Source: Nitrospirota bacterium (GTDB taxonomy: Bacteria; Nitrospirota; Thermodesulfovibrionia; Thermodesulfovibrionales; UBA6898). From it: DNA of 64,000 nt. The first letter of the stretch is position 1; the number at the start of each line of letters is the position of its first letter. The translations under genes were made by a program, and so were the position numbers. The notes beneath the pieces were generated by a model that saw only the letters and a program-made list of their open reading frames with translations, made no database searches and was not told the origin of the DNA. Positions 34,990-43,368 of this stretch are shown here, in pieces. The stretch is taken from positions 21,973 through 85,972 of the forward strand of contig QKDO01000102.1 in the NCBI GenBank assembly GCA_003252075.1, written 5' to 3'.

Positions 34990-35019
34990 CTTATTCCTTC
35001 CGACTGAATCAGCATACTT

Positions 35020-36057
35020 ATGACGAAGAAACAGATTACCTATAAAAAGGCTGGCGTTGATATTGATGAAGGCGACAGGTTTGTCGACCTCATTGGCCCG
35101 CTCGTCAAAAAGACTTTCAGACCCGGGGTAATGACCGACCTCGGCCTCTTTGGCGCACTCTTCCGGCTTGATATCAGAAAATACCGAAAGCCTGTTCTGG
35201 TGAGTGGGACTGACGGCGTCGGTACGAAACTCAAAGTGGCATTCTTGACCGGCATACACGATACTGTCGGAATCGACCTTGTTGCCATGTGCGTTAATGA
35301 TATTCTGACAAGTGGAGCAGAGCCGTTGTTTTTCCTTGACTACTTTGCTACGGGCAGACTGAAGCCAGAGATGGCATCAGAGGTTATCAAAGGTATTGCA
35401 AAGGGTTGTCGTGAGGCCCGATGTGCACTGGTAGGCGGTGAAACTGCCGAGATGCCTGGGTTTTACGATAAAGGTGAATATGATCTTTCAGGTTTTGCTG
35501 TCGGCGTTGTCGATAAAGACAAGATCGTGGATGGGTCTAAAATCAGGAAAGGGGACGCTATCATTGGCCTAACATCGAGCGGTGTCCACAGTAACGGATA
35601 TTCACTTGTCCGGAAGATATTTTTTGATCATAAGAAAATGCGCGTTGGCAAGTATATGCCGGAGTTTGGCAGGACGCTTGGAGAGGAATTGCTGAAGCCT
35701 ACTAAGATTTATGTTAAAGCCTATTATAGATTGATGAAGTACATAAAAGTCAAGGGCATGGCTCACATCACTGGGGGAGGAATATCTGGTAACCTACCAA
35801 GGGTAATTCCCAAAGGTCTGGGAGCCATACTTGAAGACAAAGCTTGGCCCGTGCCGGTGGTATTCAGGGTTATTCAGCAGTTGGGTAATGTTCCTGAGGA
35901 CGATATGAAGAAGACTTTTAATATGGGCATTGGATTTGTCATGGTAGTGAGCAAGGAAGAATCGGATAAGGCCCTGATTCTTTTGGAAAAAACAGGGTAT
36001 AAGGCATATCGTATCGGCAGCATCGAAAAAGACATTGAGGGGGTGAAGTATGTATAA
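35020..36057 (+). CDS. purM: Phosphoribosylformylglycinamidine cyclo-ligase PurM
   Basis: A 345-residue AIR synthetase, fifth step of de novo purine synthesis. Seen: LVSGTDGVGTKLKVAF, MCVNDILTSGAEPLFFLDYFATG, LVGGETAEMPGFY, GLTSSGVHSNGYSLVRK, AHITGGGISGNLPRV. It is a stand-alone purM, with no purN or other purine genes adjacent. Its last eight bases overlap the M23 peptidase gene, an unusual partner. It has no clear ribosome binding site. Confidence 0.97.
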   Translation: MTKKQITYKKAGVDIDEGDRFVDLIGPLVKKTFRPGVMTDLGLFGALFRLDIRKYRKPVLVSGTDGVGTKLKVAFLTGIHDTVGIDLVAMCVNDILTSGAEPLFFLDYFATGRLKPEMASEVIKGIAKGCREARCALVGGETAEMPGFYDKGEYDLSGFAVGVVDKDKIVDGSKIRKGDAIIGLTSSGVHSNGYSLVRKIFFDHKKMRVGKYMPEFGRTLGEELLKPTKIYVKAYYRLMKYIKVKGMAHITGGGISGNLPRVIPKGLGAILEDKAWPVPVVFRVIQQLGNVPEDDMKKTFNMGIGFVMVVSKEESDKALILLEKTGYKAYRIGSIEKDIEGVKYV

Positions 36058-36889
36058 GGTCAGAAGATTGCTGAAAAAAGCATTCACACCGATCACCATC
36101 ATGCTCATCCCGCACACTGATAGGAAGTCTATCAGTATCAAGGTGCCATCAATAGGCATTCTTGCCTCGATCATCATTTGGTGTATCGGTATGGGGTATG
36201 TATTTTCCATTGCAATTAATGCTGTTGAGTACAACAGCATGAAGCAAAAGGTGAGCTATTATTCGGAAGAATTTGTGGAGATGAGATCTACTATAGCAGC
36301 CCTAAAAATGGCAGAAGCAGAGTTTCATAGACTTTTTTCCTTTAAATCAAAAGAGAAGGTGCTCGAAAGTATCGATACTTCCGATACCGGGTCTATCGAT
36401 ATCGAAAACTTAAAGCAAGAGATTAAGTTAAGTATTGAAAATGTAGGAGAAATAAAAGAATATTTAAGGCAGCAGCGCGATTTTTATGTATCAACACCTA
36501 AAGGATGGCCTGTCAGTGGCGGGCATATCACGTCGTTCTTCGGTAATAGGGAGCACCCGAGAAGCGGTGATCGCCAGTTCCATACTGGTGTTGACATTGC
36601 CGTTGATACTGGAAAGCCGGTAAAGGCAACGGCTGACGGAGTTGTCAGTTTTGCCAACTGGTCCGGGGGCAGCGGAAACCTCGTCGGAATTGAACATGGT
36701 TTTGGCTTTGCGACCTATTACGCGCATAATCAAAAGCTTAGGGTAAGGGTTGGACAGACGGTGAAAAGGGGAGATGTCATTGGTTATGTCGGCTCAACCG
36801 GAAACTCTACCGGTCCCCATGTTCATTATGAGGTCTGGAAAGAGGGCAAACCCGTGAATCCTTCGGGCTATCTTGACGGGAGCGCATGA
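36050..36889 (+). CDS. Membrane-anchored M23 peptidoglycan endopeptidase
   Basis: A 279-residue protein: cytoplasmic start, one transmembrane helix (about 36-58), a coiled coil (65-145) and a C-terminal LytM/M23 domain (150-275). Zinc ligands lie in FHTGVDIAVD and GPHVHYEVW, so the domain looks active. It should cut peptide cross-links near the inner membrane. It overlaps the bactofilin gene (ATGA); this pairing recurs in cell-shape loci such as Helicobacter csd1/ccmA. Confidence 0.9.
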   Translation: MYKVRRLLKKAFTPITIMLIPHTDRKSISIKVPSIGILASIIIWCIGMGYVFSIAINAVEYNSMKQKVSYYSEEFVEMRSTIAALKMAEAEFHRLFSFKSKEKVLESIDTSDTGSIDIENLKQEIKLSIENVGEIKEYLRQQRDFYVSTPKGWPVSGGHITSFFGNREHPRSGDRQFHTGVDIAVDTGKPVKATADGVVSFANWSGGSGNLVGIEHGFGFATYYAHNQKLRVRVGQTVKRGDVIGYVGSTGNSTGPHVHYEVWKEGKPVNPSGYLDGSA

Positions 36890-37269
36890 TGTTCAGCAAA
36901 AATACTGAAAAACTTGAGTCGTTTGTTGGCACGAATTCCTCCTTCAGGGGGGACGTAAGCACAAAAGGAACGCTTAGGGTCGATGGTGTGGTAGAAGGAA
37001 ATATCGCAGCCGACTGGGTTGTGCTTGGGGACAAGGCCCATGTAAAAGGTGATATTGTTGCCCGGGGCATTGTGATCGGAGGACGGGTTGATGGTAATGC
37101 CAGGGCCAAAGAAATCGTTGAGATCAAGAACAAGGGTCATCTGTGTGGTGAGATACATACCCGAAAGCTTGTCATTGTTGAAGGCGGAATCCTTGACGGG
37201 CGCTCAAGAATGGAGCAGCATGAAGAGGCAAAGGTCATTGAGTTCCAAGCCGTAGAAAGAGCGCAGTAA
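36886..37269 (+). CDS. Bactofilin family cytoskeletal protein
   Basis: A 127-residue bactofilin (DUF583). The right-handed beta-helix repeats are evident: SFVGTNSSFRGDVSTKG, LRVDGVVEGNI, AHVKGDIVARG, VIGGRVDGNA. Bactofilins polymerise without nucleotide and anchor wall-modifying enzymes to curved or polar sites. The overlapping upstream M23 endopeptidase is the likely partner. A strong terminator follows 28 bases later. Confidence 0.93.
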   Translation: MMFSKNTEKLESFVGTNSSFRGDVSTKGTLRVDGVVEGNIAADWVVLGDKAHVKGDIVARGIVIGGRVDGNARAKEIVEIKNKGHLCGEIHTRKLVIVEGGILDGRSRMEQHEEAKVIEFQAVERAQ

Positions 37270-37297
37270 GGCTGAGCATTCGGATATTCTATAAGGA

Positions 37298-37338
37298 AAA
37301 ACAAAAGGCAGGGATTTCAGCTTCCTGCCTTTTGTTTT
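37298..37338. terminator. Bidirectional intrinsic terminator
   Basis: AAAACAAAAGGCAGG (37298-37312) and its exact complement (37324-37338) form a 15-pair stem with an 11-base loop. The A-rich left arm and T-rich right arm make it work in both directions, ending the purM-bactofilin operon and the opposing gene at 37382. Confidence 0.88.
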
Positions 37339-37381
37339 AGATCAACAGAAAAATCAGCAATTTCTTCCTTGGCGGTTTTTC

Positions 37382-37828
37382 TTACGTGTCCTTGTTCACT
37401 TCTGACTGTTTACTGCTCCGGTTTTCTTCTTTCACCTTCACCGGCATAGCCATAAATGAGCGGCCCGGCATCCAGTCGAAGCTCGGAAACCGGAATGTCC
37501 CACCGAATATATCTCGGACTCCTGCGATAAAAAGACCGGTGATGACCGCTATGATAACGGCGAAATCTGCAATAACGTAGGTTCTGACTAAATTTTCGGC
37601 ATAAGCTGCATAGACCTGAGTGATATATTTCGGAAGAACGTACATTAAAAGATGTGCTGCTCCCGCTACGATTGAGAGAATCAGCAAAGGAGGCGCCTTA
37701 TAATAAGACTGAGAGGGTTTGCCCGGTAAGGGCCCCCTCTGTTCGATTTTCACCTTTTCTCCCGTCTCAAAATTCCAGTACGTTCCAACGCCTACTGTTT
37801 CACCGCCGACTCCCCTGAATCTTGCCAT
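37382..37828 (-). CDS. Hypothetical inner-membrane protein
   Basis: A 148-residue protein with an N-terminal soluble beta part (MARFRGVGGETVGVGTYWNF), two transmembrane helices (about 47-68 and 82-105) and a charged C-terminal tail. I do not recognise the family. The ATG at 37828 follows AGGAGAAAGGAAG, a strong ribosome binding site, so the upstream in-frame codons are not used. A near-consensus promoter lies upstream. Confidence 0.75.
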   Translation of the reverse strand: MARFRGVGGETVGVGTYWNFETGEKVKIEQRGPLPGKPSQSYYKAPPLLILSIVAGAAHLLMYVLPKYITQVYAAYAENLVRTYVIADFAVIIAVITGLFIAGVRDIFGGTFRFPSFDWMPGRSFMAMPVKVKEENRSSKQSEVNKDT

Positions 37829-37914
37829 CTTCCTTTCTCCTTTCAGCGAGGTCACCTTCCAGGGTGCCATAGCATTAAAACTTATAAATTCATAAGCTAA
37901 ACTTATCTTTATCC

Positions 37915-37943
37915 ATAATAATTAATTATAAACTTATTGTCAA
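37915..37943 (-). promoter_or_regulatory. Near-consensus sigma-70 promoter
   Basis: On the minus strand TTGACA (37943-37938), exactly 17 bases, then TATTAT (37920-37915). It sits in an AT-rich block (37870-37990) about 90 bases upstream of the membrane protein start at 37828, and is the best promoter match I found. Confidence 0.75.
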
Positions 37944-38551
37944 TGCTTATTACTAGAAAATCTATTAAATATAATTATAGATCTTACATTGTTTCTTTAT
38001 GATTTGTAGGACATGCTGATATCTAAGGAGAGTCATCAGATGATACGATATGGCCCGCCAAAGAAAACCCTGCGAGGCAGCAGATGCATCTGCGTTTCAT
38101 CGGTATCGCAGGCAGCCATTTAGCATTGATCTGTCTGTCATGGCTGCATCAGGCATGGACCTCTGTATCGAACGTCAGAGTGACGCTTCGTAAAGACCTA
38201 CGAAATATGCATAAAGAATCATTCTGTGGGGGGGTGTGTAGTACTGCAATCTTCATACATATAGTTTAGTTGGAACTTCCTGTAATACCCTCGCGTAGTG
38301 AACTGCTTGTTCACGTCTTCTCGGAGATATGGCATGCGTGTCTTTGTCAAAGATTACCGGACTGAAACTGGAAGTTTCTCCTGCAGTGTCACGAGAGCAC
38401 ATGAAGTGGGCGGCCGACACAGGGGAACCATCTGCGCGTGTCACGGTAGCTCCGCCCACTGCGTTCATCCATAATATCAGTAAAATATTGAAATTTGCCT
38501 GAGTGCTGAGGTAGTCTATACGACTGCAAAATTATTATCGGGAGGGTCTTT
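37944..38551. other. Non-coding gap upstream of ppdK
   Basis: About 600 bases without a supported gene. An AAGGAG followed by a 27-codon frame (ATG 38040) is the only candidate, with no recognisable product. A minus-strand frame at 38253-38468 has no ribosome binding site or family resemblance. The last 100 bases presumably hold the ppdK promoter, but I see no clean match. Confidence 0.5.
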
Positions 38552-41293
38552 ATGGCGAGCAAACCAGCAAAAAAGTATATCTATTTCTTCGGCGCAGGGA
38601 AAGCGGATGGAAAATCTGAGATGAAAAATCTCCTCGGGGGCAAGGGAGCTAACCTTGCAGAAATGACGAACCTCGGGATTCCGGTACCGGCTGGCTTCAC
38701 CATTACCACAGAAGTCTGCACACTCTATTATAAGAATAAGAGAAAATATCCCGGGGAACTTGCAGGTCAGGTTGAAGCTGCTATCTCTCGGGTTGAGAAG
38801 ATCATGGGGAAGAAATTTGGCGACCCGGCAAATCCGCTGCTGGTCTCTGTCCGGTCCGGTGCGCGGAGCTCCATGCCGGGCATGATGGAAACGGTTCTTA
38901 ATGTCGGTCTCACCACGAAAACCATACCTGGTTTGATCAGCAAGATGAATAACGAGCGGTTTGTCTATGATGCCTATCGTCGTCTGATGATGATGTACTC
39001 TGACGTCGTTATGGAGAAAGCAGCCGGAATAGAGCCGAAGGATGGACACGGCATCAGGCACAAGTTGGAACATGCTATGGAAACGATGAAAAAGCGTAAA
39101 GGTCACAAGAGTGATACTGATCTTACGGTCAGCGATCTGAAGCTTCTCTGTGAAGAATTCAAGGAGATTATCAAACAGACGCTTCATAGGGCATTTCCTG
39201 ATGATCCAAAGGAGCAGCTCTGGGGGGGAATAAGTGCGGTATTTCAGTCCTGGATGGGGAAACGCGCTGTTTCCTACCGGAAGATTGAGAAGATTCCCGA
39301 GGAATGGGGGACAGCAGTAAATGTCCAGTCCATGGTCTTCGGAAATACGGGCGACGCTTCAGCAACCGGCGTTGCCTTTACCCGCAATCCTGCGACAGGC
39401 GAAAATATGTTTTTCGGAGAGTGGCTGCCGAATGCGCAGGGCGAGGACGTCGTTGCGGGCATCAGAACGCCGAACCCGGTGAACAAGGCCGGCAAAACTG
39501 CTGACACAAAACACCTTCCATCATTGGAAGAGAATATGCCGAAGTTGTATAAGGAGCTTTTCGCTATTGAGAAGAAACTCGAGAAACACTACAGAGATAT
39601 GCAGGACATAGAGTTCACTATCGAGGACGGAAGGCTCTGGATGCTGCAGACCAGGATCGGAAAACGCAACGGACAGGCTGCTATCCGTATGGCAGTTGAA
39701 ATGGTTAATGAAAAGTTGATAACCAAAGACGTGGCGCTCATAAGGGTCAAGCCTGAACAGCTCGATGAGCTCCTGCATCCGAGCGTTGATCCGGTCGCAG
39801 AGAAAAATGCTGTTACGCTGGCGAAGGGCTTGCCGGCAGGTCCCGGCGGAGCTCTTGGAAAAGTGGTATTCACGGCTGACGATGCAGAGGCTTGGGCAAA
39901 AAGAGGGGAAAAGGTCATACTTGTCAGAAACGAGACCTCGCCTGAAGATGTGCACGGAATGCATGCTGCAGAGGCGATCCTGACGGCCAAGGGTGGCATG
40001 ACAAGTCATGCTGCCCTCGTTGCACGCGGATGGGGCAAGTGTTGCATCGTCGGCTGTTCGGATCTCGATATCGATGTCAACAAAAAAGAGATCCAGGTGA
40101 ACGGACACAGCGTAAAAGAAGGCGACTGGATTACGCTAAACGGCACGAAAGGACGCGTATATGCGGGAAAGCTCGACCTTCTGCCTGCTGACCCTGAGCA
40201 CAATCCGTGGTACAAGCAGCTTATGAAATGGGCTGATGTGTACCGTACTCTCAAGGTCAGGACGAATGCAGACACGCCGAATGATTCCACCATAGCCCGT
40301 AACTTCGGTGCCGAGGGCATTGGCCTTTGCAGGACAGAGCATATGTTCTTCGGACCTGACCGGATAAAAGCAGTGAGAGAAATGATCCTATCGGACAAGA
40401 TTGAAGGCAGAAAGAAGGCACTTGCAAAACTCCTCCCGTTCCAGAAAAGCGACTTCATCGGCATATTCCAGGCGATGGCGGGCTTGCCGGTCACAATCAG
40501 ACTTCTCGATCCACCTCTCCATGAGTTTCTGCCGCATACGGATGAGGAACTCAGGGAACTTGCGGATGATATGCATGTTTCGTTTGACAGGCTGAATGCC
40601 AAGAACAAGTCCTTGCATGAATTTAACCCCATGCTGGGACACCGCGGATGCCGACTAGGGGTCACCTATCCGGAGATCTACGAGATGCAGGCACAGGCCA
40701 TTATGGAGGCGGCCTGCGAGCTGGCAAAACAGAAGATAAAGGTGATCCCTGAGATTATGATCCCCCTTGTCGGTCATGTCAACGAGCTCATTGCGATGAA
40801 GAAAGTCGTTGTTGATACTGCTGAACGGGTTAAGAAGACCTATAACGTCAAACTTGCATACACGGTCGGCACCATGATCGAGCTCCCGAGGGCATGCGTG
40901 ACCTCGGCCGAGATCGCACAGGTCGCTGATTTTTATTCATTCGGAACAAATGACCTCACCCAGACCGTCTACGGCCTTTCCCGTGACGATGCCGGCAGGT
41001 TCCTGCCATTTTATGTTGAAAACGGCATACTGAAAGACGATCCTTTCATCACTATAGATCAGGAGGGTGTCGGTGCCTTCATGAAGATTGCTGTCGATTA
41101 TGGCAGGAAGGCAAAGAAGAACCTCAAGCTTGGAATCTGTGGCGAACATGGCGGAGAGCCAAAATCCGTCGAATTCTGCCATTTCTTAGGACTGAATTAC
41201 GTTAGCTGCTCCCCGTTCCGTGTCCCGATTGCTCGTTTTGCTGCAGCACAGGCAGCGATCAAGGGCAAGGACAAAGGAAAAAAGAAGAAATAG
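38552..41293 (+). CDS. ppdK: Pyruvate, phosphate dikinase
   Basis: A 913-residue PPDK interconverting pyruvate + ATP + Pi and phosphoenolpyruvate + AMP + PPi. Seen: N-terminal nucleotide-binding part (LLGGKGANLAEMTNLGIPVPAGFT), the phospho-histidine loop GGMTSHAALVARGWGKCC, and the C-terminal PEP/pyruvate barrel (GLCRTEHMFF, RGCRLGVTYPEIYEMQ, ICGEHGGEP). The product end is rich in lysine (GKDKGKKKK). GGGAGG precedes ATG by 7 bases. It suits an anaerobe running gluconeogenic or PPi-linked metabolism, together with the ferredoxin oxidoreductase subunits. Confidence 0.97.
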   Translation: MASKPAKKYIYFFGAGKADGKSEMKNLLGGKGANLAEMTNLGIPVPAGFTITTEVCTLYYKNKRKYPGELAGQVEAAISRVEKIMGKKFGDPANPLLVSVRSGARSSMPGMMETVLNVGLTTKTIPGLISKMNNERFVYDAYRRLMMMYSDVVMEKAAGIEPKDGHGIRHKLEHAMETMKKRKGHKSDTDLTVSDLKLLCEEFKEIIKQTLHRAFPDDPKEQLWGGISAVFQSWMGKRAVSYRKIEKIPEEWGTAVNVQSMVFGNTGDASATGVAFTRNPATGENMFFGEWLPNAQGEDVVAGIRTPNPVNKAGKTADTKHLPSLEENMPKLYKELFAIEKKLEKHYRDMQDIEFTIEDGRLWMLQTRIGKRNGQAAIRMAVEMVNEKLITKDVALIRVKPEQLDELLHPSVDPVAEKNAVTLAKGLPAGPGGALGKVVFTADDAEAWAKRGEKVILVRNETSPEDVHGMHAAEAILTAKGGMTSHAALVARGWGKCCIVGCSDLDIDVNKKEIQVNGHSVKEGDWITLNGTKGRVYAGKLDLLPADPEHNPWYKQLMKWADVYRTLKVRTNADTPNDSTIARNFGAEGIGLCRTEHMFFGPDRIKAVREMILSDKIEGRKKALAKLLPFQKSDFIGIFQAMAGLPVTIRLLDPPLHEFLPHTDEELRELADDMHVSFDRLNAKNKSLHEFNPMLGHRGCRLGVTYPEIYEMQAQAIMEAACELAKQKIKVIPEIMIPLVGHVNELIAMKKVVVDTAERVKKTYNVKLAYTVGTMIELPRACVTSAEIAQVADFYSFGTNDLTQTVYGLSRDDAGRFLPFYVENGILKDDPFITIDQEGVGAFMKIAVDYGRKAKKNLKLGICGEHGGEPKSVEFCHFLGLNYVSCSPFRVPIARFAAAQAAIKGKDKGKKKK

Positions 41294-41316
41294 ATTATTC
41301 TATACAGGCCTCTTGA

Positions 41317-41345
41317 CGAGGATGGGGCTCTCAACCCCATCCTCG
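41317..41345 (+). terminator. Hairpin after ppdK
   Basis: CGAGGATGGGG (41317-41327) and CCCCATCCTCG (41335-41345) form an 11-pair stem with a seven-base loop, 24 bases after the ppdK stop. There is only TT after the stem, so termination may be weak or the hairpin may protect the 3' end. Confidence 0.6.
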
Positions 41346-41453
41346 TTCGCCACAGTTCTTCTGTCTCGGCCATGCTCATTCTACTTGCACTGATTATCGT
41401 TAAATGAGTTAATTGTCCCTGATCTGTACCTACCTGATAAACACAACTTCAAG

Positions 41454-41484
41454 TTGACAATGAGCGCAAAAATGCTTTTAAAAT
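41454..41484 (+). promoter_or_regulatory. Promoter of the degenerate GGDEF gene
   Basis: TTGACA (41454-41459) and TAAAAT (41479-41484) separated by 19 bases, ending 25 bases before ATG 41509. The -35 is perfect; the spacer is slightly long. Confidence 0.5.
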
Positions 41485-41508
41485 AGAGTGCTTTTAAGGG
41501 AGATCGTC

Positions 41509-42123
41509 ATGAGACTTTCCGATGCCAGGAAATACATTCAGCAACTCCACAGGCGGCAGAACAATCCGTTCCTCTGGCCTGATTTCCTTACCGGCCTTCC
41601 TGACAAGGTCGCCATTCTCAAGAAGCTGGAGGATGTCTATCCAAAGCTCGGTAAGATCTCCGTTGCATATGTAAGAATAGCGAACATTCATTCATATGTT
41701 ATTAAATATGGTCCGAATCATCATGCGGATATCATTCAGTGGGCGGCGGCTATTCTTAAGACATCTGCAGATCGGTGCAATAATGGCTTTGCCGGGACCT
41801 TAAGCACGCATGATTTTATGGTCATATGCGAATCCCGGGAGATGACGAAACTTATGGACGAGGCGGCTCGTCTCTTTGAGAAGCAGATGCGTAAGTATTA
41901 TTCGCAGAAGGATCTGAAGGATCGGACGACTCTCTCATTTGCAAGGGACAGGGGGACAGGCATTAGGATTGGACTCGTGAAACTTGTTTACATCATTGCA
42001 GACAAGAAACTATCAGTAGAAGGAGGCGATCTTATTCGCAACATGGCAGGTATCTGTGACGCCGTTGAAGGCTCCGGTGAGGATATGATGGTCCTCAACC
42101 AGGATATGGTCTGCACGGAGTGA
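41509..42123 (+). CDS. Stand-alone degenerate GGDEF-like domain protein
   Basis: A 204-residue protein. The start resembles a GGDEF domain (DFLTGLPDKVAILKKLEDV in place of DxLTGLxNRxxF), followed by VAYVRIANIHSYVIKYG, the position of the first metal-binding strand. The signature itself is STHDFMVI instead of GG(D/E)EF, so it cannot be a normal diguanylate cyclase; it may bind c-di-GMP/GTP or act as a scaffold. An in-frame ATG lies 21 bases upstream, but AAGGGAG sits before 41509. No sensor domain is attached. Confidence 0.65.
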   Translation: MRLSDARKYIQQLHRRQNNPFLWPDFLTGLPDKVAILKKLEDVYPKLGKISVAYVRIANIHSYVIKYGPNHHADIIQWAAAILKTSADRCNNGFAGTLSTHDFMVICESREMTKLMDEAARLFEKQMRKYYSQKDLKDRTTLSFARDRGTGIRIGLVKLVYIIADKKLSVEGGDLIRNMAGICDAVEGSGEDMMVLNQDMVCTE

Positions 42124-42132
42124 TCACTGCTG

Positions 42133-42613
42133 TCAGAATTTTCTTATGGTAAATACCGCACCTGACCTGTCAATGCCAATTTTAATACCCTGTGCAACGA
42201 ACCCCTTGACCTTCAGCCTTACCGACTTCTTAGTTCTTGAGAAATGCGGCACTGTCCAGAAATATGATGCCCCCGTTAGCCACTGGTCTATGGTTTTCCA
42301 AGTTTTTCCATTATCCAGCGAATATAAGAGGGAAAATGTGGCCATATCAGAAGATGCCTGCCAGATGACCGGAAATGATGTGCCAGCAAGAAGCTCTTCA
42401 CCTCCATTAGGTGAGGTAAGGTTAAACGATTGATTGATCTTATAGACGATGCCATTTCCGTAATTGGCGACAAAGATGTTTCCTTCTTCGTCCTCTCCAA
42501 AGGCTGATACAGAAAATGGCGTGTCCGTAAAGAAATGCTTTTTTCATCCGACACTTGTCTTCCTCAATCCCCAGATCTTCCCAGTACAGAAATCACCGAA
42601 AGAGTGAAGCTCC
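42133..42613 (-). pseudogene. 3' remnant of a PQQ-dependent sugar dehydrogenase-like gene
   Basis: Minus-strand translation, read through one TGA (42544-42546), gives FGDFCTGKIWGL, then TPFSVSAFGEDEEGNIFVAN and YGNGIVYKI. This is the C-terminal blade pattern of soluble aldose sugar dehydrogenases (YliI-like). It continues into SPNGGEELLAGTSFPVIW, SLDNGKTWKTI and a natural C-terminus GAVFTIRKF, so the ancestor had an added secreted beta domain. The TGA replaces a conserved Trp. The 5' two-thirds of the gene is missing beyond a perfect inverted repeat, so this is a dead fragment. Confidence 0.7.
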
Positions 42614-42648
42614 CCATGACTTGCCACGAGGAGCTTCACTCTTTCGGT
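42595..42648. repeat. Perfect 19-base inverted repeat at a gene breakpoint
   Basis: ACCGAAAGAGTGAAGCTCC (42595-42613) is repeated as its exact complement at 42630-42648 around a 16-base spacer. The left arm is the last recognisable stretch of the sugar-dehydrogenase remnant, so the right arm looks like an inverted copy of coding DNA. There is no T-tract to suggest a terminator. Confidence 0.85.
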
Positions 42649-42831
42649 ATCGCAGAACAACCAGGTTATTTGCTTGGGTTTGCCGATAGACTTCACTTTT
42701 CTGACGTATATATGTTTGCACAGCTCGAAAGGATCATGACAAATTGTGTGGAACCGTTACAGAGTCAGGATTCCTCATCAAGGAGTCAAGTCCGTGATTA
42801 GTTTTACCATGACTATCGGAGAGGAGCTCTG

Positions 42832-43368
42832 ATGCCCCTGCTTTGTCCTTCGTGGCTTTCGTTCATTCTCTATAACCCGATCCGTAAAACATTCACTGAT
42901 CGGCAAAAGCTTATGGACGAAGGCGGCATTACTGCAGACTCTGTGGTACTTGAGGTTGGTGCTGGTAATGGGTTTTTCACTGAGGCAGTTGCCGAACGCG
43001 CTAAGAAGGTCATTGCAGTAGAACTGCAAAAAGGGATGGTGAGAAAACTGGAGAAGCGGTTAAGACGATTTGGAAGCAAGGTAGAGATCGTTGCCGGAGA
43101 TATTGCTGATGTCAGTCTTGGCGCTGGGATTGCGGACGTTTGCCTGCTCTATTACTGTTTTCACGAGATTGTGAGGCAGCATGAGGCTGCAGCAGTCATT
43201 AGTCATTGTCTGAAATCGCCTGGTACGCTCGCTATCTATGAGCCTATAGGTGAAGTGAGCAAAAAAAAGATGGATGAAACAGTAGCGCTGTTCATGAACA
43301 ATGGTTTGATCCTGCAGGCGGCAGATCGGATGGTATTCTCAAGGTTCGCCCGAATGAGAAAATCATAG
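42832..43368 (+). CDS. Class I SAM-dependent methyltransferase
   Basis: A 178-residue methyltransferase. The SAM site is VVLEVGAGNGFFTEAVAERA (about 38-57) with acidic VIAVELQ after it, followed by GDIADVSL and the post-motif LAIYEPIGEVS. It resembles UbiE/arsenite-type small-molecule methyltransferases; the substrate is unknown. GAGGAG lies six bases before ATG. Its stop directly precedes the start of the MFS gene, implying co-expression, so the methylated product might be an exported one (inference). Confidence 0.75.
   Translation: MPLLCPSWLSFILYNPIRKTFTDRQKLMDEGGITADSVVLEVGAGNGFFTEAVAERAKKVIAVELQKGMVRKLEKRLRRFGSKVEIVAGDIADVSLGAGIADVCLLYYCFHEIVRQHEAAAVISHCLKSPGTLAIYEPIGEVSKKKMDETVALFMNNGLILQAADRMVFSRFARMRKS

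Noticed and set aside
38253..38468. Minus-strand 71-codon frame before ppdK
   Set aside because: No ribosome binding site, no family resemblance, and it lies in the ppdK upstream region.
42544..42546. TGA in the sugar-dehydrogenase remnant as a further selenocysteine
   Set aside because: The position is normally Trp, not Cys, and the gene is already missing its 5' part. It is best explained as decay.
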